Positions 45,043 to 56,284 of a stretch of DNA of 64,000 bases are shown here, piece after piece (position 1 is the stretch's first letter; every line of letters starts with the position of its first letter). The notes beneath the pieces were generated by a model. That model was not told the origin of the DNA. It searched no databases and saw nothing but the letters and a program-made list of their open reading frames with translations. Origin of the DNA: Hyalella azteca (Eukaryota > Arthropoda > Malacostraca > Amphipoda > Hyalellidae); assembly GCF_000764305.2 (NCBI RefSeq), contig NW_025935997.1:124001-188000 (forward strand), in the 5' to 3' direction. A program made the position numbers and the translations under genes.

Positions 45043-45050
45043 AACAAAAT

Positions 45051-45729
45051 CTCATGTGGAAAGACGGTTTGTGAAGCCGCTTTCAGCCACAGCTTACCGT
45101 AAGCACGGAAAAACCTACACCTAATTAATTTACAATTTCGTATATGGTTGTTCAGAAATTACACAATTTCATTTCGGTACAGTTTTGTATGCATTGATAT
45201 GCTAAAAAGTGTTTGAAAATGTAGAGTTGCTTGTAACCACGTGCCCATCTTCTTGACTCAAGGAAACGACGCAAGCAAAAATCTGATTGTCTTAATTGAC
45301 CATCGCACCCGGAAATGTTTTCTTTCGAGATGGCCGACTAAGGGGTAAATTGAAGAGCAAAATTCATAGCACTGTACATTGCACAGTGCAAAGCTCAGTA
45401 CACAGTACAGTGGACGGTGCATTGCAAAGCACGGTGTTTATTTCTAAGATAGAATCTCGTGAAAGTTATTATAAATTATTCAGTCAACGGAAAAAAGAAT
45501 AGACGAGTTGAAACACTTACAAATAAAATAAAATCCGGTTTGGTTGGGAACCCCGCTTATCGAGATTAAACCTAAAATTTGTTTTTGCCTACAACGGAAA
45601 TTTTTTGCTGGCAGTAAAGCTCGTCAAGCATCAAGATTCAGGGACGGGAAATTTTTTAGCGTAGTACTAAAGCTTTTTTGTAACATTTTTTTCGCACCGC
45701 ATGGGTGCAAATGTCAGTTGAGAAACTAG
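45051..45729. other. no gene recognised
   Basis: A patch at 45370-45440 is rich in short inverted motifs (GCACAGTGC, GTACACAGTACAGTGGACGGTG) and gives a serine/threonine-rich open frame that I do not regard as coding. Confidence 0.45.
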
Positions 45730-45915
45730 CGAACTGCTGATTGCCTGACTACTGCCTTGTCTGATGTCTGCTGCCCTGCCTGGCGTCTGCTGCTTTGCCT
45801 GACGTCTGCTGCCCTGCCTGACGTCTGCTGCCTTGTCTGATGTCTGCTGCCTTGCCTGGTGTATGCTGCCTTGCCTGACGTCTGCTGCCTTGTCTGATGT
45901 CTGCTGCCTTGAGCA
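45730..45915 (-). repeat. 19-bp minisatellite
   Basis: About nine units of the type TCTGCTGCCTTGCCTGACG repeat. The Arg/Gln/Thr-rich open frames on the minus strand are products of the repeat. It runs directly into one unit of the 33-bp satellite seen at 61341 (45915-45951). Confidence 0.85.
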
Positions 45916-45944
45916 GATGTGCTGCGTTCAGTTGCAACATTACA

Positions 45945-46170
45945 CGCAGATGTGAGGCGGTAGATTTGCCGCAAAAGAATAGCTTGAAATGGTTTTCAAT
46001 GTAATCTTCAACACTAGGCGGTTTTTCACGCCACTATAGCTAGTATGGTACAGACTGTGGTGCCGTATTTAATGTGCAACGTAAACAGCACTGCGAGACT
46101 AACTGATTATAGACTGATATTGTTACATAAACATGAAGATATATTTTAATAAATATATATTCACATAAAG
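45945..46170 (+). repeat. half copy of the 30.4-kb foldback MITE with AT-rich tail
   Basis: GTAGATTTGCCGCAA, CACTAGGCGGTTTTTCACGCC, GTGCCGTAT and TATAGACTGATATTGTTACA match the right half of the foldback at 30790-31000 in order and orientation. Confidence 0.65.
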
Positions 46171-46699
46171 TTAGCGATTTTCTCTGCATCTTCTAACTGG
46201 AAATTCGCGAAGCCAATAGAGTATTCTGCTTGTTGCGGATGGGCCACCAAGCAGAGGACTGTGCATGCTGCTGAGTTAGTTGAGAATAGTTGAGAACTGT
46301 GCTGCTGAGCCGCGAGGTTTGGGAATCCCGAGGAGGCATCCAAGTCATCAGGGCTGCCAGAGAGTTTGGAGACTCCAAGGAGGCGTCGCAGCGGTCACGA
46401 CTACTCATTCGTGGATTTAGGCTGGTTGTGTCTAGATGCTCAACATGGTCTGTCTCAATATGGTCTGAATCCTTGTCGGATTGGTTCCTTGTGGTTGTGG
46501 GAGGGTTCTGTCTTATGTGCCTTGTGGAGTAGATTCATAAGTTATATAGGTTTTGTTATATATTTAGGTTTAGGTGGGAACTAGTGTTAATAAAAGTTTA
46601 CGAACCAGATTTCTGAAATTCTTTTTTGTTACCTAATTTTTTAACAGTTCCTCACTTTCAAGTCTAAAATTGACGGCGAAAGCCTATATATGAACGGCT

Positions 46700-46910
46700 G
46701 CTGCTCAAAGAGAAGGCTTTTGGAATAGAGGGAAACGTATTCCAATTGATCAGTGATTTTCTAGTAGGTAGACGACAACGTGTCAGTATTAACGGAACCG
46801 TGTCAGACTGGGCATCAGCGCGCAGTGGCGTGCCACAAGGAAGCGTTCATGGGCCTGTTTTGTTTGTTGCTTTTATAAACGATCTGCCAGAAGTAATGTC
46901 AACGTAAGCT
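46700..46910 (+). pseudogene. L1 LINE reverse transcriptase fragment
   Basis: The plus strand encodes ISDFLVGRRQRVSINGTVSD, WASARSGVPQGS and FVAFINDLPE. This is the same palm-domain segment as in the L1 copy at 7393-8004, plus-strand, with frame changes at the start. It stops just before the catalytic box. Confidence 0.78.
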
Positions 46911-46938
46911 TCATGAAAGCCGATGCCACAAAAGTTTA

Positions 46939-47211
46939 ATGCGTTCAATGTCTCTTGGGCAACGATGTTTTGTCCGGGGCATGCAAAAAGAGAACGCTTT
47001 TCGGACACTGCGCCCAAATTTTGGAGGCCCCTACATAGTTACCGAGAAAATAGGTAGCAACGTGTACAATGTCACGCACAGCGTTACGGGCAAAGTAAAA
47101 AGTTGTCATATTGACAACATCTTATGTGGCGAGTACGTAACATCAGTCTCTCACAATATACGTTTTGTTGGCACTATGTCGCCTCGTTTCACCGACACTA
47201 TGTCTCGTTAA
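46939..47211 (+). pseudogene. Gypsy-type integrase C-terminal domain fragment
   Basis: The reading LRPNFGGPYIVTEKIGSNVY followed by NVTHSVTGKVKSCHIDNI has the GPF/Y-x-V-x-E-x-(L/I)-G-S-x-x-Y pattern and the final H-x-(D/N)-x-(L/I) that close the integrases of Gypsy retrotransposons. It directly follows the LINE fragment and has no upstream catalytic core, so it is a truncated remnant. Confidence 0.65.
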
Positions 47212-48070
47212 ATCGCTGACATTGCGTCGCCTTGAGTGTCGTGGCCATGTAATGAGAAATACCAACGAGGGCTTTACCCTCTCAAATTCGTATATTAGCT
47301 CGGTTCTGTGACAAACAACCAATTTCTGCGTCTGCGACCACTACAAACGCATTTCGCTTATTATTCTGCACGCATGTAATCATGTTCATTGATGAAATTG
47401 TATTTTAATGTAACCTTCACGAATAGATAATTTAATTCTTTGTGATACATGTGTTTGACGACATTGTCAATTGCCTTAAGGCAAGGGCTACTACCTCACT
47501 GCGCTCCAGTATTGTGCTGCGTATTTTCACTGTATTTAAAAATTTTTAATTATTTTAGTCGCTCACGGACAATAGCGACATCTGAGTCCTGCACGTTCCC
47601 CAACCAAGCGGTCCTTGTTGAACGGCGCAGACGACAACCTTCGTCGGCGTCGAACAACTCGGCCCCGGAATTTTATGTGAGTGGATCCTTTTTAAAAATA
47701 TCGTTCGAACTCATAGGCTTTCCTTGAATCGACAGGCTATTCTTGACGACATCACTATGATATGTTATGTTATATGTTGCCCGCTCGCCCGCAACAACGC
47801 TTTTTAGCTAACGCAATTAACACGTGGTTATAACCTGGCAAAATTGAAAATATTATTATGAGCTTGCTAATACTAAAATTTGATTATGTGCTTGCGGAAT
47901 AGAATATGGGTACAAGCTTGCAAAATAATAAAGATTATAAATTAATAGAATCGAGAAAACGATTACAGGCTTCTAGTATCATAAATATAAGCTTAAGAAT
48001 TCTAAAATTTCATTAGATGCATGAGGAATTGAAAGTGTCATTACCTGCTTGTACAAATGGAATATGACTA
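47212..48070. other. no gene recognised
   Basis: An Arg/Ser-rich short open frame (47590-47690 region) could be more of the Gypsy remnant, but I cannot support it. The rest is AT-rich. Confidence 0.4.
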
Positions 48071-48074
48071 TACC

Positions 48075-48250
48075 AGGGCAGGGTGGCCCTGCGGTTACCG
48101 TTCAGAGTACCGAGGCCAGGTAGTTTTAAGCACAGCAGAATTTGGAGCAGTGAGATTTGAGTTCGAGACCGCAACAAGCTGTGAATGTTCTACGATGTTT
48201 AGAATCGACTTCAGGCCTACGGCCTAATAAGCGCTGAATCCGCTATGTTT
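48075..48250 (+). mobile_element. SINE copy, internally deleted
   Basis: GGGTGGCCCTGCGGTTAC, TTAAGCACAGCAGAATT, GAGTTCGAGACCGCAA and CAGGCCTACGGCCTAA match the SINE at 30161-30415. The B box of module 1 and the start of module 2 are missing. Module 2 and the tail are kept, but without an ATT run. Confidence 0.7.
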
Positions 48251-48934
48251 ATGACTGTAAGCTTTCAGAAAACAATGATTGTAAGATTGTAGAATCGAAA
48301 ACATGATTAGAAGCTGGCAGAATAGAAATATTATTTTAAACTTGAAAATTCTAATATTGGATTACAAGCTAGCAGAAACGAAAACATGATTCAAACCAAG
48401 CAAAATTAAAAATATGAATGAAACTCTACAGACTATAAAATTTGATTAAACGCCAGCCGAATGGAAACTGTTATTATGAACTTACCTTATAAAAATATGG
48501 ATAAAATGCTTGCTTAGTTATCGCGCGAGTCTAGCTGCTTGCAGAGCAAATAGCTTTTGCTTTCCGATTTAAAAAAAGGAAGGCCCAATAAAAGAGATTG
48601 AACATTCTGAATGATATGAAATTTAAAATTTAACCTAAATTAATCCCAAAGTTTTTCAAACATTAGTGGACTGACTGCAATGAAAAATTTATACAACTCA
48701 CATTTAAATTGTAATCTAATGTTAGCATGGAATACTTCACACGTTGCTGAGAAGCTAAACTCGGTTTAATGGACGTCCGAAATTCTGCCATATATTTTTT
48801 TTGCGCTTTCAGACCTTAGAAAAACAGACGGTTTCTCGCCGGCAATCTACCTCCGTTTTTTACTAGCATTAGAGTTGAAGGTTAAACTACATTCTTGATC
48901 TTAGCTCAGTGGCGAGAACCAGTCTTAGTTTACT
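48251..48934. other. no gene recognised
   Basis: AT-rich sequence with loose repeats of ATTAxAAGCTxGCAGAAT/AAAATATGATT (47840-48500). There is no protein signal. Confidence 0.4.
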
Positions 48935-50415
48935 GCTGCTATCCATAGGCGTCGGTGCAAGCACAACACGCAGCATTCGCAGTCCCTCCTGATGTTTGTT
49001 CTTGACGTAAATACACACCAGCAGAATGACAAGCGATATTGCCCAACTTTTCGTAGGGTATTTCATGTATTCAATGCAGAATGCATTGTGTGACGTATAA
49101 ATGTGATGACTATGTATAAATAGTATTTTGTTTAATGACTATGCGCAAATCACGGAAACACCGAGTGAATAAATTTTTTATACAGGTGCAAGTTTCTTTT
49201 GTAATATAGAATCTGCCGAACTAATTATATTTTCTACGAACTATTCTTTAGTTGATAAAATGCTGATCGAGTTTTTTAGCAGATTTTTTCCATCACATCA
49301 AAATTTAACTCCAAATTTTTCGAGTAATCCAATTCGTGCCAATTCCAAAAGTTCTAATTAATAATTAATTTCTATGAACCCTGCATGACTTGGGAAATAG
49401 ATTTGTTGCGCTTGTGAACGGTGTGACACTTCATGCGTTTGTTTATCAGTGCATATAGCATCTTCTATATTTTTACGAAATCTTTTCTCTCAAAAATGGG
49501 GCTGACATGCTTGACTGTTGCATGTCAGAGAAGGTAACGATTGTTTTGCCGTATCACTCATTGAAATAATAATTTTTCACTTGTCGCGGACGCAATCTCA
49601 TTTTTTTATTCATTATATTTTCTCCATATTATATGGACGCATAAAACTCGGATCCGGGAACCAAATTTTGAAAATTTTGGAGACAACAAAAATTTTTTCA
49701 TCGACGTTGAATTTAAAGCATCAGGGAAGGCCTTTAACTCCAATATCAAAACAATTTCCGCTAATTTTTGCTATCTCGATACCTTTTACAATAAAATTAT
49801 GGTAATTTCAAGGATAATTGGTAATTTTGAGATATTGATAGGATATTTTTGAGAGGCGTTATGTCATTATGACAAATATTTTACCATCACAGTATGACGC
49901 GAGAACGTCTCTTAATTGCCGAGAGGCGTGCCTATCTTCCTTCGATCTGTTGATTGATCTTCAAGCTCTGATGAAAGGAGGAACCCATTCAAGTTGTGGC
50001 AGCGCTATTATTGAACTGAGATATTTCTTGCCAGAAAAATTATTGGCTTTTAAAATACACTGCTCAGTTATTTGTTCAAGGTATATCGTCAGTTAGCAGC
50101 GACTGGGAACAAGGAACAATATAATTTGAGTTATGAGATATGATCGACTAATCCGTACGATAACGTGTACAACGAAAACTTCCTTTGCATATACATAGGA
50201 AGTTCCTATATTTTCATAAGCACTGGAAAAACATGCATAATTTTTTTACGGAGTGACGTACCTCAATAAGAATTCGGCATTTATAGATTACCACATTTTT
50301 GCCACTTCTTATTTTAACCTTCTCTTCCTTTTCTGATTCATTGAGTGGCAGGTTGTACGTAGAAACTAAACTCTTACGATCAGTTTTATTCGTACGCATC
50401 TGGAAAATCATCATC

Positions 50416-53400
50416 ATGAAAGAATCAAAGAGCAGCAGTAGTCACCAGCGCCTGTTTGTGCGTCTCAAAACTCGTCTTCAGTTCGACAACGACTTCAAAC
50501 TAATGGCGGTGCTCACGGTGACATCGTTAGTTTTATCCACGATTTTGATCTATAAATACTGCATCAAAGATCCGTGAGTAATGCTGACGGTAACAATTTT
50601 CATTGTGGGCAGTTTAGCTTAATTTGATGCAACTCATGCCAATATACCAGGATGATAAGCCGGCAAACTTGGGGTATTTGTGAATTTTATGCGAATTTAA
50701 CTCGCCTTATGATAACTGACCTCATGGTAACTCACCTCAGGGTAACTCACTTCAGGGTAACTCACCTCAGGGTAACTCACCTCAGGGTAACTCCTCACCT
50801 CAGGGTAACTTACCTCAGGGTAACTCACCTCAGGGTAACTCACCTCATGATAACTCACCTCAGGGTAACTCACCTCAGGGTAACTCACCTCAGGGTAACT
50901 CACCTCAGGGTAACTCACCTCAGGGTAACTCACCTCAGGGTAACTCACCTCATGATAACTCACCTCATGGTAACTCACCTCAGGGTAACTCACCTCAGGG
51001 CAACTCACTTCATGGTAACTCACCTCAGGGCAACTCACTTCATGGTAACTTGCCTCTCGAATATCAGTAGAATGAGCAGGCAAGTCACTTGGATTATTCA
51101 TTATTCATATCCCGCAATTCTCTCGATGAATTGTCATAGGTGAAATCATTTATTTTAATTCACCTGTATTGAAAATTTACCTAATAATTGCAATTTTGAA
51201 TATTTTATATCGTAAAATGGAAAAAATTTGGGAGAAATGTAAGAAGATGACAAAATGTGCCTATAAATTGGTTGGAATGATTTTGCGCACATATATACCT
51301 CGACTCATAAATGCATTTAAGAACCGCCATCTTTCCTTCTCTTGTTAACCGGTCACAGGTTCAGACGATTAATTAGTTCTGAATTTCAATATTTCACAAT
51401 ACGTGCTTTGCTAAGGAATTCAGTAGAAATTTGCTACTCTAGGGACTCAAACAATATAAACATTGAAATTACTTTCTACTACCAAGAATTTTAAATGATA
51501 TGAAAATAACTCGACTAATTAACCTAAACATGGTCTGCAGAATTAAAGATTCGGCCTGAACAGAAGCTAAAAAACTTGTCCACCATTGTCTAAAAACGCG
51601 GTCAGTTCGGGGCTCGGGGGCATTACATTCACTTCTGGCATCGGTTAGACTTGCATGACCTTGTATAAGGGACGCAAACCATTGCTCGAGCCTCAAAAGT
51701 CGCTGAAAATATTAAATAAATACATAGTAGAATATGAACATAATTTGAAATTAATATCGCTTATTTTAGACTTGTTTGAACTCGTAAATGCACCGGTTTG
51801 TTAGCATTTAAATGTCCACCACCTGCAAAGACTTTTTCTTTAATGGTGTGAATTGACTTGGACCTCAGGTTTGTTCAATGCATATTGGATAACCATGACA
51901 GTAAATTTGATAACGCTCCTGTTTGATCGATAGGTGGACTAGAAATGGATAAATATTAGTAGTATTATCGCCGAATACGTGCTAATGGAACTGTGTTAGG
52001 AGCTAAAAATGAATTTTTACGAAATACATTATTTAGGAACAATTTAAATCATCTGAAAATCGATCCATAAATAAATATCAAACAAATAATGAAAAAAACG
52101 TTATTTTTAACGAGAAATAATTGATCCTTATTACACTAAATTCTAACGTTTTCTTGTCTGTGTCAGGAACGTCACGGTATTAACTTCAAACAGCCTCCAA
52201 CCTATTCCAGGTGAGTCAATTGAGCATATAATTCCATAAGGCAATTTCAAGTCTTTTATATTAAGAATGAAGAATGTCAGATGAGCTATGAACGTTTCAG
52301 GCGGTAGCGGCAATTACACCGTGGATTACGAAAAGATTCAGCCGAGCTGGTCGGACTTCTACGCCTACGTCAGAGAAACCGTCGACGCCTGTCGGAATAT
52401 GGTGAATATTTTTTGTAATTACCATTATAATTGTAATTACATTATACATTATATTGTGGGATTATGTGATACTTGTCATGCTCGCAATAATAAATTGGAA
52501 ATAAAGAGACAGTTTGAAAAAGAGGACATTTGAAATAAAAAAGAGTCTTTGGCGTAGCAGTAAATCTAAAAACTTGGCATTATGTATCAGGCGTAAAATA
52601 TATGTTGTTATTTATAACGATTATTTCTGGCAGGCCATCTTGTTAATTAAGTTTTGCCGGCGTTACCACTGAGAGAAAACATATTCTCTAGAAAATCATT
52701 GTCGTCGTCTTGCACGACTGCATGGCACTAAGTGACATGTATTAGTTGTAGTTTCTATGATTATATCGGCAAAATTATTGCAAATGGGAAAAAAACTGAT
52801 AATTATGCAATATCTCGCTAATCATAGAATAGATAGTGGAAATAATTTAATTTTTGCTCCGCATTAAATTCACTCTCTAAGGTTGGCACCAATATTCCGC
52901 CAGAAACAATTTGGCGGCCTCGGGGATCATTTCATTTTGAAAAATGATGGAGTGAAGAGCGTGTGTCTGGACGAGGGCGTTGCGCCCACTCCAGGCTCCT
53001 GCACCGTCCTCTCCTTCGGCATCAACAACGAGTGGAGCTTTGACGACGCCATGGAGGAGTACGGTTGTGATGTGAGTTTCGTGATAATTTATTTGAGAAA
53101 ACAAAGGCGGGAAATAGAACTGCTGGTGAGGCTTCAACGTGCCTATGGGTGTTTACATAGGCACGTCCCTGTGTTTACATTTAAATTTTGAGTTTTTCAT
53201 GATGGCCAATGAGTTGTGTCATTTTGGCTGTAAAGCTTGAAAATGAATAATCTAAATGCTGTCAGAAGAAGCTTTAACTATATCAAATAGCTTCAAAATT
53301 GTACAGTGACATGCAAAAAAATTGGATACATTACAGTTTTCTTTAAATCTCATGTTAAAGTGAAAGATTCTACCTAACATTTGGTCAGTATATTGCTAAT

Positions 53401-56141
53401 GATCCTAGAAACATTATATAAAACGGATATTGACAAGTAAGCATTGTCTAGGTTTTATTTAAACAAATTTAAAAATTAGCCTCGCAAAAGTATTGGGTAC
53501 ATGTTCAAAAATGAACATAAATAACTTTTTCTAAGGTACTCAAAAAATTCTTTTCCCTTTCGACGATCCACTAATCTCATATCGTTATCTAATTGGCCTA
53601 TCAGATCAGTTTGCTATTGTTTACGAGATTTTGTGTTCCGATGAAGATATTATTCAGCTTCGTATTTAAAACCTAATTTAAAATGGCTAAAACTCGAGAG
53701 TTGGCGACAGATTCGAGTCGAAAGATCAAAGATTGTCCCAAAAAACGGAAGTGGTATTGAATAATATCCAAGGAGTCTGACTCAAATAAAAATTAAGGGT
53801 GGCGCACCGATGATTTTAGGTGGCGTAACGATGGGTGGCCAGATCTGCAAAAATCGACAATAAAACATAAATAAATCGAGAGGGTGGCGAGTATAGGTGA
53901 CAGTCATCGATGAATCATCGATTATTTATAGGGTCTGAATATTCGATGACAGGCAAATCTCTTTTAAGGCAAATAATAATCTCTTTTAAGGCGCCACCTA
54001 TATGCAGGCAAATCTCTTTCAAGCCACTGAAAACAGTTTGCCTACACAGTGCACGAAGGTATTTGCCACTGTAATTTGCCAATTAGATAAAGATATGAGA
54101 TTAGTAGAACGTCTAAAGTGAAAAGCAAATTTTGAGTACCTTAAAAAAGTTATTTTTATTCACTAATGAACATGTACCCTATAGTTTTGCGTGGCTTAAT
54201 TACTCTATTTGTTGAACAGAATCTAAACACTGCTTACTTCTTAATATCCTTTATATATAAAATTTTTAGTACCATTAGCAATATACTGACCAAATATTAG
54301 GTAAAATATTGCACTTTAATTTGAGATTAAAAGAAAACTGTAATGTATCCAATACTTTTGCCTGTCACTGTATATGGAGAAAAGATAATCATCAGCGATA
54401 TCAAGTAAATAAAAAATTTTCAACACATCAACTCTTATTCTTCCTTAGCTGTAGTCTACGCTACTAAGGCTATCTCGTGTAGGTTTATCCACAATATACT
54501 CTATTAAATCTATTTATAATGGCATCAACGTTGGGTTTTCTGTGGCTTCCAGAAAATAAATGAATCATTTGCACATTAATAACTGCATATATGAAGTTGA
54601 AGTACCTATAACATTACAGAACAGCTTCCGTTCCAATTAAAAATTTAAACGTGACCTTACGGCTTGATGGCTGAAGTCAAGCTGTGTAGGGTTGCACGAA
54701 CTTATCTCTTCCTGCCTTAGGTGTACGCCTTCGACCCCACCATGAGCGACCCCGAGCACATCCGAGGCAAGAGAGTTCACTTCTACCCTCTGGGCCTCGG
54801 CGGTGTCACCCAAGAAGTCACTATTTTCTTCTCCAAATGCAAGGCGAGCTCACACCGACTTATAATACATATGATATTCTAGATGTTTATGCATAGAAGT
54901 GTACTAAAATATCATAAGCTTATGATTTTATACGTAAAGGATATTAAAACAAGTTGAGCAACCAATATTCAGGGTGATACTCACCGAATTTATAATCGAA
55001 ATTGATCTATAATGGACTTGTAATTTAGGATACATTTTTTCACAGCTCAAAAATGATAATCCTGATTTCTACTGTTCATAATATTAGATTCTAAAATGAC
55101 AAGAACAGCCTTGAACCTTCAAAATTTTTTGTTATAAACTTGAAAAAGATTTATTAGTGATCAAACAGGTTTTCTCACAGTAAGTAAAAGCTCTGGTTAC
55201 CAAGAGCTTTTTCAATAATGTATGATATTTGAAATGTTATTTAAATCGTGTAACAAGAACTAATCATTCTTTGAACACACCTTTAGATTTAAGCTAATTG
55301 ATCAGAACTTCATCAATCTGATTACTGATCACTTAGCTTCACGCTAACCACGACATCGCGGCAATGATCGGTAAGACAACGAACTCTAGAAACGTTTATT
55401 CAAATCCTACCAACGATCGATTGGATGAGCTATCTAGTCACTTGTTCATTGATCGCGCAGGTGCTCACCTATCGTGACATCCTAGCAAAGATCGGCAAGA
55501 CGAGTTCAGTCATCGACTACTTCAAGATTGACATCGAGGGCTACGAGATTGACTTCCTAGAGAACGTGCTCTACGACGACCAGGAACTACTTTTCAGAAT
55601 CAAGCAGATCGGCATGGAAATACATCCATGTGAGTATCATTTCATAGCTATGAACGGAAATATCAGAATTATTCATAGTTGTCAAATTTCCATTGATTTT
55701 TCGTCAGTAGTTGATTTGTAAGGCAAAAAACAGTGCATTATTGACCGATAGCATTTTTGGTTACGGTCGCCCTAATTGGATCAAGGATTAAATTTCTCAG
55801 AATTTATGCAATTATAAATAGTTTTATCCCGATAAAATTATATTATTTATCCTTTAAAAAACATGTACAGTATAAAGGAGTGAGGATACTTTATTTCTTT
55901 TTGTGTGTTAAAACAATGAGGTTTGCCCTTCATGATTTTTTTTTCAGCAATTTTCATAACTGAAATGTCGGCGACGAAGCAGAAGTACTGGCGGCTCATC
56001 CACAAGCTGCGAAGTTTAGGTTTCACACCGATCTTCAGTGAGCACAATCCTGTGTGGATCAACACATTCACGTTCGATGGGAAAACAGAATCATGTTGTT
56101 ATGAAATTGTATGGATTAATGACCGTTTTGTGAAGAAATGA
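50416..56141 (+). CDS. METTL24: METTL24-like membrane methyltransferase, paralogue B
   Basis: Seven exons: 50416-50573, 52167-52210, 52301-52401, 52904-53071, 54721-54816, 55461-55629, 55948-56141. They give 309 aa with no stop or frameshift. The layout equals paralogue A: short cytoplasmic tail, one membrane anchor (about residues 29-49), then a Methyltransf_21-type domain with CRNM-KQFGG, VLSFGINNEWSFDDAMEEYG, VYAFDPTMSDPEHIRGKRVHF, FKIDIEGYEIDFLENVLY and IGMEIHP. Exons 1-6 have the same lengths in A and B; exon 7 is six bases shorter here. Differences cluster in exon 3, the start of exon 4 and exon 7. The exon 5 donor is weak, as in A. Intron 4 carries a Tc1-like insertion. Both copies look functional by sequence. 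Confidence 0.82.
50700..51055 (+). repeat. 15-bp minisatellite in intron 1, copy B
   Basis: Same CTCACCTCAGGGTAA unit and same intron position as in copy A, but with more units and a different order of variants (CTCATGATAA, CTTCATGGTAA). The open frames it creates on both strands are spurious. Confidence 0.92.
53304..54370 (+). mobile_element. Tc1-like element with very long inverted repeats
   Basis: The 1067-bp insertion is flanked by TA (53302-53303 and 54371-54372). Its ends match as inverted repeats for about 300 bp, starting CAGTGACATGCAAAA on the left and CAGTGACAGGCAAAAGTATT on the right. The middle holds the start of a Tc1 transposase frame (53683: MAKTRELATDSSRKI, then a stop within 25 codons) and unrelated GGTGGCG-rich sequence. 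It is an internally deleted, non-autonomous copy in intron 4 of METTL24-like B. Copy A has the empty site. Confidence 0.85.
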
Positions 56142-56284
56142 GTTCATATGCAAAGTTTCTTTCCAACAACACAATTTCTATGAGACGTTTCGTACTATAC
56201 CAGGCATGTTTTTCAAGTATATACCGTTTCGGAATTTAGAATAGACGTGCAAAAGATATCGCAATAATTTTATTTTTACAAGAA

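Larger units (their letters stand above)
41030..45050 (-). mobile_element. decayed Maverick/Polinton (adintovirus-like) element
   Basis: On the minus strand, in order, there are fragments of a protein-primed family B DNA polymerase, a phospholipase A2-like protein, a retroviral-type integrase, a conserved accessory protein, a minor capsid (penton) protein and a major capsid protein. This gene set is diagnostic of Mavericks/Polintons and their viral relatives, adintoviruses. Every gene is truncated or carries frameshifts, and terminal inverted repeats were not found, so it is a fossil copy with lost ends. Confidence 0.85.

Noticed and set aside
45726..45974. Arg/Gln-rich 82-aa frame on the minus strand
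   Set aside because: Product of a 19-bp minisatellite.
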